From the NCBI GenBank assembly GCA_037176885.1, contig JAWWNJ010000254.1, positions 62,001 to 126,000 on the forward strand: a stretch of DNA of 64,000 nt, given 5' to 3'. Source of the stretch: Favolaschia claudopus (Eukaryota > Basidiomycota > Agaricomycetes > Agaricales > Mycenaceae). A program made the translations under genes and the position numbers. Below are positions 21,972-32,141 of the stretch, piece after piece; positions within the stretch are counted from its first letter, which is position 1; every line of letters begins with the position of its first letter. Below the pieces are notes generated by a model. It was given only the letters and a program-made list of their open reading frames with translations. It did no database searches and was not told the origin of the DNA.

Positions 21972-22217
21972 GCTACAGTTGTGCGTGCCCGGCGAGTCCG
22001 TCAATTTGCTCCTGTAGCGCGGCGAGCTGCTTCCCATAATGTTCTTTGCAGGACTTTTCATATTCCTGGACGTATTTTTTTCAGTTTCAACACGCGCAGA
22101 CTCATCAGCAAGGTTTATGGCCATGACTGCATCCTTCTCAGCTGCTACTCGTGCGTGCTTTTCTTTATGGTACAAATCTTGATAGTATTGCTGTCTGTTC
22201 AGGCCCGCGACAGCCAA
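21972..22217 (-). pseudogene. Small coiled-coil protein, frameshifted
   Basis: From a start at 22217, the frame MAVAGLNRQQYYQDLYHKEK, HARVAAEKDAVMAINLADES, ARVETEK runs into a homopolymer near 22075. A one-base shift restores YVQEYEKSCKEHYGKQLAAL, QEQIDGLAGHAQL and a stop near 21972. The sequence is alpha-helical and heptad-rich. It may be the end of a larger transposon-associated protein; no function is recognised. Confidence 0.45.
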
Positions 22218-22546
22218 CCGCTTGCTACGATCTACTTGCTCAGAGGCGTCGACCTCACGGCGCGGCTACCACAATAGTGAGTGTACAATGTAAACACATG
22301 ATTTAGCCCCCGCCCCCCCCGCCCCCCCCTGGTTCGATCACTTACTTTATGGTATTTTATCGATCTCATCAGAGTGCTATGGTGCGAATCTATTAAACAG
22401 GAAAGCTAGTGGATTTCATCCAGAAATTGTGAATTTCATGTGGATCATTTCACGCAGTTGAATCAAGTGAATGGAACGTTTCATGGGGTTCATTCACGTA
22501 GTTTTTGTGTGAATTTCACCCGAAGATCCCATGAAAAAGAGGATAT

Positions 22547-23532
22547 ACAAAGCGGCGGGCCCAGATGGAAAATGATTTGAGGCAGATGAAGATGATCCGA
22601 GGCAGATGCAGCGAAGAGAGGCAGGTCAGATAATATGAGGCACTTACCCTTTTGGGATCACTGTGTATCGGCTCTAACGGCAAACACTATTGCCGGCATG
22701 TCACGTAACGTATTCGGCTAATTTTTCGTTCCTTTCCTCTTACCCTCACCATCCCCCGCCCCCATCCCATCCCGACGCGGCCACGGCGCTCGAAGAATGT
22801 CCTCAGCGTCTTCCTCACTCTATGGCACCACCGACCCAGAGCCGTCTTTAGACGCTCACAACATTCACGGCCAGGTCGACGGGGATAATATGGTGTCGGC
22901 ATCAATTGGTGCGTGTTCCTGCATAGTTTCTTGAATGATAATTAACGTGTTGAATGTTCTTGCTGCTAGAGGATGATCCTGATGTTAGCAACGAATTTCT
23001 CGCCTTCGTTCATAATTTTTCGGGACCGAAGGGTGTGTGTTCAATATTTCCATCAAATTTTCATATCCGAAAGATTTACTGACATTGAGTCGCACCAGAC
23101 TGGTTTAAACACAAGAGGCAAAAAGGCTGGGCTATCCCTCAATTCAAGCCCGCCGAGAACGATTGGTGAGGTACGTACCTTCGTGTTTACGTCTCAAATC
23201 GTTACATGACGTGTATTTTAGGGTAAATTCAAAATTGGGGTGGTCAGGGCAATTCACGCTGTAGGTAGACGATACATATGTTAGCGCTAAGTACACCGTA
23301 ATATATTGAGCTTTGGGTTCATGCTACGCGAGTGAATTACTTAGTTACTTCAAGTTTTTTCGCAAGTGTGGTCCGGCAAGTGCCGATAGATCGAATATGT
23401 ACGGCAGATAAGCCAAGCGCCGATGTGCCTCACTTGCATGAAATCAACACCATCCTGCCTCTCTTTGTTGCATCTGCCTCGCATCATATCCACCTGCCTC
23501 ACATCATTTTCCATCTGGGCCCGCCGCTTTGT
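22547..23532 (+). mobile_element. 986-bp TIR element enclosing a small spliced gene
   Basis: Inverted repeats of about 80 bp (ACAAAGCGGCGGGCCCAGAT and on) bound it, each containing several GAGGCAGATG repeats. Target duplications are not clear. Between the TIRs is a four-exon gene model (22797-23264), which is unusual for a MITE and suggests a captured host gene fragment or an undescribed accessory gene. Confidence 0.78.
22797..23264 (+). CDS. Small spliced gene of unknown function inside a TIR element
   Basis: ATG at 22797 opens MSSASSSLYGTTDPEPSLDA. Three short introns with GT-AG ends (22909-22969, 23033-23089, 23166-23221) join four exons in frame: ... MVSASI / EDDPDVSNEFLAFVHNFSGP / VAPDWFKHKRQKGWAIPQFK, PAENDW / VNSKLGWSGQFTL, stop 23262-23264. 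Codons stay open across all three junctions, which is hard to get by chance. The product is about 100 residues, with no signal peptide or membrane segment, and I do not recognise it. The last intron could instead be retained, giving a stop right after PAENDW. Confidence 0.5.
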
Positions 23533-24169
23533 TAATCCTCCATGAAAAACCGTTTCACTGGGCTCGATTCACCTTCAATTACTCGAAACTACGTGAAAAT
23601 GCCATGAAAAGTCAACTTGGGAACTCACGCTTTGACCGGTACACCGAGAATCTCACTACTTCTAATTTAGTTGTTTGAATGACTATTACTTTAGTCCTAA
23701 GTCACGTCTTAACTCATATTTATCTACTGCTGATAACTAACCCCTAATGTTTTGAAGTAGGATGAGCCGAACCAGTACAGATGACCAGAACCATGTACCT
23801 TGCTCGCAGCAACTTGGACCCCATGAATTTCACCCAGTTTGAGGGTGAATTTCAGTGAGTCCCCCCTTGGCTATATTCGCAATTTTCGAGGCGATTCCGG
23901 GTGGTTTGATTCAATCAATCTCTGAGTGAATTTCACGTAGTTTGCATATAGGTATACCGGGCCAAATTCATGTACTTTCATTCACCCAATAACAAGATGA
24001 AATTCACGTAGCTTAGCATGACAAGCAAGAACTGGGTGAATCAGGTACGTGAACTTCCGACTAGGTGAATTTGAATTCATTCGAACATGCAGTGAATCGT
24101 AGAATTCATGGAACGGCTAAGTGAAATTCACGGGGTTCTACGACCACAGTGGAGGGTACGATCAAGGGG

Positions 24170-24850
24170 AAAACTCATCCGACTTTTCAGGAAAACCTGG
24201 TAGTTTAAACGGCCCAGAATGAGAGACACAATGCATTGATTTATTAATTTTTATTGCTGTAACACATTCATCGGTCACTGAGAAATATCTTTTCCCTTGA
24301 TCATGGGCCAATGTGGAGGGCAGAAATGGGCGGAGCATGATCAGAAGGAGTTTGATTGAGAACGTACAAATGTGCCGCTTTCGGAAGGGGCAATGCCCGT
24401 ACCCACCTGAAGCTTAGGTAAAAAATGAGTGCACAGTAACGATTAGGCATCTGAATTGTCACGAAGTGATGTCCAATTCATACTTTTCGTGCCACCCCGA
24501 CACCTTCAATATTATGGGTGTTTCTTGATGCTCAACTGTGAAGCTGCTATAGTCCTTGAGCCATACATAGTTGTGGTCCGTATTTGGAAAATTCGACAGT
24601 TAAGGTTGTAGTTTCACGAGTCAGAACCGAAGAATGTTGATTCCCTATTGAAGGTGGCCATGGGTGAGAACATGCTGAGGCCATTACATCAACTCCGGCG
24701 CCCGTCACGTTCTTTTTGCTTCTTGGCCATACAGCAGTGAGAAAGACAAGTAACTTGGGATTTTTTGCTTTATTTGGAGGGGTATCTAACTCCATATGTG
24801 ATGAAGACACGAGAAAGTTTTCAAGTTCTTTCAATCTGTAAGTTCAACTG
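24170..24850. other. No gene recognised
   Basis: Short open frames without motifs; base composition is unremarkable. Confidence 0.4.
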
Positions 24851-25602
24851 TACTGTTGCCGTCGAGTCGAGTCGAACTCGAGTTTGCAATCGACTCGCCA
24901 ATCGAGTCTTCCGACTCGACCACGACTCGGCCGGTTCGAGTCCGCCGAGTTGCGACTCGAGTTTATTCGAGTTTTGCATCTCAAAACAAGAGGTGCGCAC
25001 CGGCAAAAGCCGAGACACAGCCTTGGGAGGGAGGGGGGGTGACCGACTCCTTATTTCACTTTTTGGAGGAAGTTGCGGAACACTTTGAAAACGCGTTTGG
25101 GAGGGTCAGGAAAAAAAAACATTTTATTGGCCGAAAATCCGCTGGAAGGGTGGGAAAACTGTCAGAAATTACCATACTTGGTGCGTTTACGTCAGCATCA
25201 CGTAGGGAGGGTGGGTCGCCGGACCCTTAAGTCAGTTTTCCGACGTTGTGTCGGAAATTTTAGGAACGCGTACCTCTTGTCTCAAAAAGGAAACTTCATG
25301 GATTTTACACCAATTTGTACTGTTTCTTGGGGCCACGGGAGCCGTTATCCATACTTTAAGCACTCCTCCATGAATGAAAGAGATACATCCAAGTTTCGTT
25401 GGTTTTAGTGCTTGTCGATAGCGGCATCGGAAAAGGCCGAGCATTCGAAAGACGCATGACGTCAGCTCCGAAGCACCCGACACGAACGTTCCGCGGTTCC
25501 CCTGGCGCTGTGGGAAACTCGACTGCCAATTCGAGTCGGAACTCGGGTAAACTCGCGCAATCGAGTTGCCGCCCGACTCGAATCGACTCGGCGGCAACAC
25601 TA
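24851..25602. mobile_element. Element with CGAGTCGA subterminal repeats
   Basis: The ends are inverted: TACTGTTGCCGTCGAGTCGA at the left and the complement of TAGTGTTGCCGCCGAGTCGA at the right. ACTCGA/TCGAGT motifs are packed at 24860-24970 and 25505-25595. A second element is nested inside (24987-25279). The TAGTG start suggests hAT, but a perfect 8-bp flank is not seen. Confidence 0.72.
24987..25279. mobile_element. 293-bp hAT-type MITE (CAAGAGG family)
   Basis: The ends are CAAGAGGTGCGCACCGGC and GGAACGCGTACCTCTTG, flanked by a perfect 8-bp duplication TCTCAAAA (24979-24986, 25280-25287). GGGAGGGAGGGGGGGT lies about 40 bp inside the left end. It is nested within the 24851-25602 element. 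Its interior is related to 42570-42994 (GGCAAAAGCCGAGACAC versus GGCAAAAACCCGAGACAC). Non-coding. Confidence 0.9.
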
Positions 25603-25846
25603 GTTCTATTTTTAGGGGTGGCATCAGATCCGGCCGCCACTGTCAACACGATCGATGCAACATACTGTTGAACTACTGTTGACGGTAGACGAATCGATCG
25701 ACATAATGATGCCTACCGTATGTCCACAGTTAGTCAACACGATCGTCGATCGACGATCACCGATCGGCACCAAAGTGTCATCACGCCAATGCATATATTA
25801 ATACGCACAGAGTGGTGCTTCTAAGATATTGCTGAGGTCTGTGCTA
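25603..25846. other. Partial MITE end and palindromic CGATCGAT stretch
   Basis: 25603-25643 is half of the GTGGCGGC MITE that is complete at 47763-47889 (GGGGTGGCATCAGATCC). The rest contains several ATCGATCG-type palindromes (25650-25770) with no coding sequence. It is also the immediate upstream region of the F-box gene; no clear TATA box was identified. Confidence 0.5.
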
Positions 25847-26898
25847 ATGTCAATGTGAGCTTTCCCTTCGTTTGGCCGACGTTGCAGACCGACTTAATCT
25901 AGACATACAGACAAAGCCTTCCCGTGGAACTGATACATGAAATTTTCTGTATCACAATGTCGAAGGAACAGTACTGCAGCCCTCATCCTGCTCATGCGCC
26001 GTTGCTCCTTGCCGCTGTGTGCGCGCGTTGGAAATCGATAGCCACCTCGACCCGCGATCTGTGGAGTTCTTTGAACTTTCAGAAATCGTCGCTGGCAGAA
26101 AACGACACCGAACTGTTACTGCTGTGGCTCGAGCGTTCCGGGTCTCGTCCATTCTCGCTTCGCCTTGTTCTAGAGCCCGCCCAATCCCAGCCTTCAGCGT
26201 CGCTGACCGCTTTTCTTTCCACCGTGTTCGACCATTTGACCCGTTTCACTTCGTTGGTCATCTGTGTGGAAGGACCCTGTCCGGTTTTGGCCGAATCAAA
26301 ATCGCAAATTCTTATTTTGCAGGATCTTTCGCTGGATGTAGAGTGGGACGATCTGACCGTCACACAACTCTTGTGCAATCAGTTCCGATCGTCTGCAATG
26401 AAATCTTTGACGTACGTCAACTTCCGAGGCTTCCGTTCAGATAGCTCTCCACGGCTTGACCATGACTGGACTAATGTCACTCGCCTCTACCTGGCGCACG
26501 AGATGTCTGTGATGGAGTGTGGCTGGATCCTATCTCAGTGCAGGCGGGTATGCGAGGCGCGCTTTGAATTGGTTGGGTATTGGGGAGAGTCCTCGACTGA
26601 TCCGCTAATTCTCGCTCCTATGCCGCTTAAATATTTGCGTCAGCTGGAGATCAGCAGTCTCGAGGACTTGTCGCCACTTTTCAACGCGTTCAACTCACAC
26701 TCCCTTCACGCCATGCGGATTTCGCTGCCTCGTTCTGCAGATCCCTGGCCGCATATCCCTTTCATCGATTGGATTCAAAGGACCGGCTGCAGACTACAAG
26801 AACTTCGTATTTGCGGACCAGTAACCGAGGAGGAGTGCGCCGAGATCGCGCTTATTGCTGGGATATATCCTACTGTCTCTGATGCGCCAGGGATGTGA
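25847..26898 (+). CDS. F-box protein
   Basis: Two exons: ATG TCA AT at 25847-25854, a 56-nt GT-AG intron (25855-25910), then one long exon to TGA at 26896-26898, giving about 331 residues. The spliced start MSIQSLPVELIHEIFCITMS is a typical F-box (LPxELxxEIF), continued by LLLAAVCARWKSIATSTRDL (the conserved W region). The rest is leucine-rich with F-box/LRR-like spacing (LRQLEISSLEDLSPLFNAFN). F-box proteins of this kind are numerous in Agaricomycetes and act as SCF ubiquitin-ligase adaptors through Skp1; the substrate is unknown. The frame is intact, unlike the second F-box gene at 30519. Without the upstream mini-exon, the F-box would lack its first residues. Confidence 0.8.
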
Positions 26899-26990
26899 TA
26901 AAGGAGCCCAGAACAGATTCGTACGAGAATAGGACTGCGGGGCCAGTCTAGCCATGCATGTATTTTTCGGCCATAATCAGGATACCAGTA

Positions 26991-27197
26991 CTGTAGTATT
27001 AATCGTTCACTGGCCGTTACGTGTTATTTCACCGGGAACATTGTTCACCGGCCGACAATCAAGGAAAATTGCCATATATAGAGCGCCGGCGAATGCCGGA
27101 GCGACATTTTCCTAGAAAAAGTCGCTGTTACGCGTTACGGGGCTGGTTCACGGCGGGCCGTTACCTGTTATGTGAACAGCTGGTCGTAATAGTGCAG
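26991..27197. mobile_element. 207-bp TA-flanked MITE of the CTGTAG group
   Basis: CTGTAGTATTAATCG at the left and CGTAATAGTGCAG at the right are imperfect inverted ends with TA on both sides (26989-26990, 27198-27199). Internal GTTACGTGTTA and GTTACGCGTTACGG repeats resemble those of the 18859 element. Non-coding, just downstream of the F-box gene. Confidence 0.65.
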
Positions 27198-27382
27198 TAC
27201 CATTGCCATGCCAAGTCGTGAACTGCGGCTCCAAGCTGTCTTTGAGCAGGCGACATCAGCACGTTAAGTGGTAGTGCGCTCTTCCTCATCGTACAGGCAC
27301 ATTGAGCCAAACTTTTGGCTGTAAGAAGTAGTCGCATATGATGTCCTGAAAAGATGACTGTTGTGGACGCCATCGAACACCT

Positions 27383-28073
27383 ATGCGAAAAGATTTTTGT
27401 TCCGAAGTACGGGAAGTTCTCTCGCCAACGCCGGCAATCAATTTGACGTACATTTTCTCTCAACGACTACTACCACCACCTTACCCACTCGTCGTCCTCT
27501 CCCTCCCTCTCGCCCACCCATTTCCAGCCCTCGTCCCGAGCTCATGGCCAACACCTCGGACGTCGACCCTAACCAAGCAAAAAAGCCTGCAAGTTGTCTC
27601 ATCCTTGGTAAGTTCACTGCTAATTTCGTGCTTGCTCATTTGAATTCTTGTACCGTCCGCAGGGAGGAATTTCCTATGCTTCCAAAATACTGCACAAGCG
27701 ACTGTCCATGATTTCGGCCACTATTCACTCAAGGCATAGCGAATGCGGGAAGCTTTCGGCGGGTGAGTTGGATGCAAGAGGTGCGTCGCCATTTTGCTAA
27801 CTCTTGCAATGAGACCCCTCATACCCTCCGTTAGTAGTAAAGCATTTCGGCTTGCTAATACCCGCCTCCAACGTCCGATTCCTCGAGGATCACAGCTTCA
27901 AGCATGCAAGTGCGGGAATCAGGGAATGGGTTGTTGTTGCTGGATTGATTTCATCCGCTTCTCAATGTGTGTATCTCTGTCATTTGACCCGCGCTCTCCC
28001 TCTTTCTCTCCATGGAGTTTTGCATAGAGATTACTCTCGGCCGGGCCGTCGTCAAATTAGGACTTTGAAGTAG
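27383..28073 (+). pseudogene. Spliced gene remnant of unknown function
   Basis: A possible first exon ends at SLQVVSSL; a 55-nt GT-AG intron (27608-27662) leads to GGISYASKILHKRLSMISAT, IHSRHSECGKLSA. A second intron from about 27761 leads to KHFGLLIPASNVRFLEDHSF, KHASAGIREWVVVAGLISSA, SQCVYLCH. The hydrophobic segment WVVVAGLISSASQCVYL could be a membrane helix. The start codon and second acceptor are uncertain. I do not recognise the family; it is coding-like but may be degraded. Confidence 0.33.
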
Positions 28074-28424
28074 GTAGATTTCGGCGATATTCCATCTTAT
28101 TTTTCTACAGTAGAATTTAAATCATGTACTTAGCAGTTCCTTGCCTGTAGCGCCGCGGGGCGGGAAATAAGTATGGGGTTACAATTCTATACTGCATACG
28201 AATACAATGAGTTCACTTGAACGGTAAGGATCAACAGAGAACGAACAATCAATGCTCCCTAATACTTAGTTGAACTTGACATAAATTTATCCACCCTGAG
28301 ATTGCCCTGCGGGCCGCGATTGATTCGCATGACGCAGGGGGCCCGGCGGTATGTACATGCGATAAGTGTACGTACTGTACGCCAAGTGTCGGGAAGGCAA
28401 ATGCCGAATGCCGCCGTCGCTAAT

Positions 28425-28515
28425 CGGGAAGTAGGCGCTCGATGAGGGAAATAGGCGTTGGATTGACGGAATAGGCGCTCGGCGCCATCAATAGGTGTTC
28501 GCGAGCGCCTATGCT
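28425..28515. repeat. Degenerate AATAGGCG(C/T)TCG minisatellite
   Basis: Four loosely spaced copies of (A)ATAGGCGCTCG or a one-base variant lie about 20-25 bp apart, closed by an inverted copy GCGAGCGCCTATG. The array could fold into alternative hairpins. No coding function. Confidence 0.55.
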
Positions 28516-28779
28516 ACTAAAGTTGTCGTGCCTCGTGGACAGCTTGGGTTTGATGCCCGAATACTGTCCGGGCCGTGTTAAGCGACTGATAAACAGTTGA
28601 GGGACCCCAGAAACTGCATAACTGTTGGTTCACTTGTACCTATCGCAATATTCATTCCCATTATGAGATTCAATTTTGACAACGCCTACCATGCCTTGGG
28701 GATGTCCTCTTAAAGTTTGGAGGATTTTCATGGGATCCCCCATTCTTAGCAAAATCGCTCGACAAATCGATTTCTCTGG

Positions 28780-29213
28780 GTGCTGGGAAAACTGCTGTCA
28801 AAGCTGGCATCTTCGGCAACTTCGCACCGGACCCTTGCGGTTGACAATCGCACCCACAGCTTCTCATGCACACACCCTCTGGCGACCCTCTGGCAGCAAC
28901 CCGTCAGCCCGGCCACTCGACCCACTCCACGCATCCCCACCGCTTTGAACTCACTCGACGACGCCGGGATCTCTTTGATGCGATAACCCCGTCCGCTTCC
29001 CGTTCCCATCGACTTCGTTCCCTCCTCCTCTCCTCCTTCCCTCCTTCCCCATCTTCTCCCTCCTTTCCTCGTCCCTCCGCATGCGCCTCTCTGCTCTCCT
29101 CCTCTCCCTTCTATACCCCGGCAACTCCCCAATCACGCCCTCCAAAAACTAAAAAAGACAATACGGAAATTGACCCGCGCTGCTTCCGTTTGGGCTGTTA
29201 GGTGGGTTTCTTA
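28780..29213 (+). repeat. Duplicated segment, inverted copy at 35950-36440
   Basis: Similarity includes ACACCCTCTGGC, CCTCCGCATGCGCCTCTCT, CACGCCCTCCA and GCTGTTAGGTGGGTTTC, with the rest diverged. The segment resumes after the hAT insertion (TTCTTATTCCTCTTTTTCTTT at 29667 on). Reading frames are not conserved between copies, so I treat it as non-coding repeat. Confidence 0.6.
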
Positions 29214-29666
29214 TAGTGCTGGGTAAAATTGCTCACCCGGCATGTAATTTACTGTAAGGCCCCGCTGGGGCCAATGTAAGGCATATTTTACATTGTAAAT
29301 TTAGTTTTACGTTTTTTACATGTAAAAAACTGTGCAAAAAAACATGTAAAATTCACTGTAGAAAAGGTCTGCTGCCCATAACATGGCCGGAGGTTCTTCC
29401 AGGCCAAAAAGAATGACCATCACTCTGTTTGATCTGCTGTTCGCCGGCGCTCCGGCTCTTTCCGATCCCCAACTGCCGCAGAAAACAACTTTCCTGCTTT
29501 CCTCGAAGAAAGGCTCCGTCCAGATGCTCTCAACAGCGGGCTACAGAAACCGTAGACCCTTCAATATTTTACACTATTTTACGCGGTCGCCCGGGACTCC
29601 AATGTTAATTACGTAATGTAAAATTGCCCTGATGTAAATTACATCAGACAATTTTACCCAGCACTA
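29214..29666. mobile_element. 453-bp hAT-type MITE (TAGTGCTGG family)
   Basis: The ends TAGTGCTGGGTAAAATTG and CAATTTTACCCAGCACTA are exact inverted repeats, flanked by a perfect 8-bp duplication GTTTCTTA (29206-29213, 29667-29674). TGTAAA/TTTACA motifs are repeated near both ends, as is common for hAT transposase binding sites. It splits the duplicated segment around it. No transposase inside. Confidence 0.92.
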
Positions 29667-29889
29667 GTTTCTTATTCCTCTTTTTCTTTCGTTGGAGAGT
29701 CGAGGGCCGTGTGAACGTGGGGTCGTTGATTGTTGATCACGCGTTATCCCCCACCTTAGAAAACTCTCATTCTGAGTGTTGAGTCTCAGTCGACCACCAA
29801 AGGCCGTCGTCCTTCAAGACCAAACAACGGCATACATCAGTTGCGATGAGCCAACAGTCATAATGGTGACCCGGTCGGTCCCTGATTTT

Positions 29890-30054
29890 GGAAAATGCCT
29901 AAATAAGACTGTAGAACACCATATCTAGCGTGTATTTGCTGCATACAACACTCGAAGTTGAATTCCAAAATTCACTATGAATTTTTTCATTTCAGGCCGA
30001 GGGACCCCCCTCCCCCCTCCAAATATAGAAATTTCTTATCACTGTAGCCCCTTG
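29890..30054 (+). mobile_element. Right end of a CAAGRGG hAT MITE (truncated)
   Basis: GGGACCCCCCTCCCCCCTCC, AAATTTCTTATC and the terminus GCCCCTTG match the inner ends of the 12224 and 44766 elements; TTTGCTGCATACAACACTCG also aligns with 12224. The left terminus was not found, so the copy is truncated. Confidence 0.6.
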
Positions 30055-30518
30055 GACTGGACGACGAATCAAGAGATAGCGTATAAAAAAATCATTTTTC
30101 ACCGTTTGCCAAAGTGCTCTAGTTCAAGTTACTTAGCAATTCTCAATTGAAGGGCGAATGCGATCAGATGGCTAAGTGACTTGGGTATGGATAATGGGCC
30201 TTTTTGTTTCTCGCTAGCCACTGAGCAGCCAAAAGATCTTGAAATTCCTGATGTCTTTCATGATGATTCATCAGGAAGTTCAACACAAACTATCATGAAT
30301 TTTACGATGGGCTCTTGAATTTCATGACGAAATGTTATGAAAATGGGTCGCAAATAGTATACTGCGTGGAAAGGGAAAAACAACATGCTGACCGTGCCGC
30401 GTGGGCCGTTGAAGCGGATACATGCCGCCCTGTGCCGCGCCACACATAGCCATCTTCTAAGTTAGCCATCGGTGTCACCTCCCGTGACGCCCAAGTGACA
30501 CCACTTTATCTCACCACC

Positions 30519-32141
30519 ATGGCCTCTGAAGCAGACGTTCCATTTGAGCTACTTTCCCATATCTTCATCGATTGTCTCCCAATTCATGGTCGCGCCCGTC
30601 CTAACCCTCGCCTCACTCCGCTTGTCCTTGTCCAAATCTGCCGCCGTTGGCGCGCGGTAGCGCTCGCGACTCCTTTGCTCTGGAACTCGATATTCCTGGA
30701 ATTTTCCCCCGAGGTTTATGCAGGGCTTTCTGCCTTATTTGACGATGAACCACCGGTTTCCGGCGGCCTGCACCCCACCACAGCTCTCGTCGATTTGTGG
30801 CTCAGCCAATGTAACAGCTATCCTTTATCTATTACTCTATGGTCGCACGAGGGCGAGGTCGAGCTTCCGCAGGGGCTCTTTGAGCTGCTCAAGAGGAAAT
30901 CTACCCACTGGAAGTCGCTCGAGGTCAGTTCGATCTTGTCAGCGAAGGTCCATTCCCTTCACTCGAAACTCTTGCTGTCACAATGAGCGACTTCTCCGGT
31001 GATTTCGAGCGCGAGCGAGATGCCTACACGAGGTTAACACACTCTCCACTTCTTTCGACATTACGCCTTCAAAACTGGGCGCCTTGGTTATCTGCATTCT
31101 TCGCACTGGCACCAGTGACTAAGGCTGGGCAGCAGACAACCAGCGTGGAGATTTTTCACGATCATCCATCTTCTGAATGCCTAGCTTTTACGCTGTTCAC
31201 CAACCTCACACATCTGGTTGTTCACATCCAGTTCCCATTCCCTGATGTCTTCCCAATTCCCACCTCAGGCCCTGTCGCGGCGGCGAACCTCACATATCTC
31301 ATACTCGAAGGAAGCTCAACCCTCCTCCTCTCCCTCACTGCCCCCCTTCTTGAATATCTTGGGCTATCCGTAAATAACCAACAAATTGCGGCGGTCTCGT
31401 TCGTCGCACGCTCGAAATGCACGCTCAAAGGACTTTCTCTCCGCAATAGTACCCTCTCGCACAACACTTGGTACAGTCGTCACTGCCTTAACCCATACCC
31501 CTTGGTGGGGCGAAAAAAGTATGGGTTATGAGGGTTTTATGGGTTATCGCAGGTAAATATCACGTAATTTGGGCACTTTTACACTTTAAACTGAGGAAAA
31601 TTTGCCCGCAAGATTATGGGTTATGGGGAAGTACAGGTATGGGTTATGACAGTGACGACTGTACACCCTTCACCCCGTAACCAGTGTCGTTTCCGAACTC
31701 GATATCCATCATACAAAATTTGGTACCGGGTCGAGTAATATCGTCTTCTCCCGGCACGACACCCTCCCCGCTCTACGAAAATTATCGATAACCACACGGG
31801 CGTCGTTTATGGTGTATACCGAGCTGCTTAGCTTGTTGAAGGCTCATCACAAGACTTTGAAGCGCGGGTATATGCGGGTACTTAACCACACTGATTGGCA
31901 TGGCGGGACCGCCGGCGCTGTGCCTCCACCGTCGAACGAAGAGCTTGAACAATTGCAGGGTTTCTGGGAGAGTGGGATGATGGTGACCGTTGAGGCGGGG
32001 GAGTCTAGGTATCCAGTTGGCGCCGCCCATAACTTTGAACCAGGTAAGGCGATTTCGTGAATATTTCCAATATTTCTCTGACTCCCCGCTGTAGACTTCA
32101 ATATTCTCAGGCCCGATGAACCGATACCTTTCTCGATCTGA
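30519..32141 (+). pseudogene. F-box/LRR-type gene broken by a frameshift and a MITE
   Basis: ATG at 30519 starts MASEADVPFELLSHIFIDCL, an F-box, followed by LVLVQICRRWRAVALATPLL. A one-base frameshift near 30940 moves the frame to PSLETLAVTMSDFSGDFERE. A 187-bp MITE (31474-31660) then interrupts; removing it with one TA rejoins HNTW to YTLHPVTSVVSELDIHHTKF in frame. After NFEPG a 51-nt intron (32044-32094) leads to the terminal exon DFNILRPDEPIPFSI, stop 32139-32141. About 510 residues originally. It is a second, unrelated-in-sequence F-box gene 3.6 kb from the intact one. Confidence 0.8.
31474..31660. mobile_element. 187-bp MITE with TA duplication in the F-box gene
   Basis: The ends CAGTCGTCACTGCCTTAACC and GGTTATGACAGTGACGACTG are inverted repeats, with TA at 31472-31473 and 31661-31662. 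TATGGGTTAT occurs several times inside. Excision with one TA restores the F-box reading frame exactly, confirming the boundaries. Confidence 0.92.

Larger units (their letters stand above)
22400..24160. repeat. Region dotted with GTGAATTTCAC palindromes
   Basis: Near-palindromic GTGAATTTCAC or GTGAAATTCAC, often followed by GTAG, occurs at about 22428, 22510, 23825, 23845, 23930, 23998, 24063 and 24122, on both sides of the TIR element at 22547-23532. It looks like an outer transposon whose subterminal repeats surround the nested one. I could not fix its ends. Confidence 0.5.
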
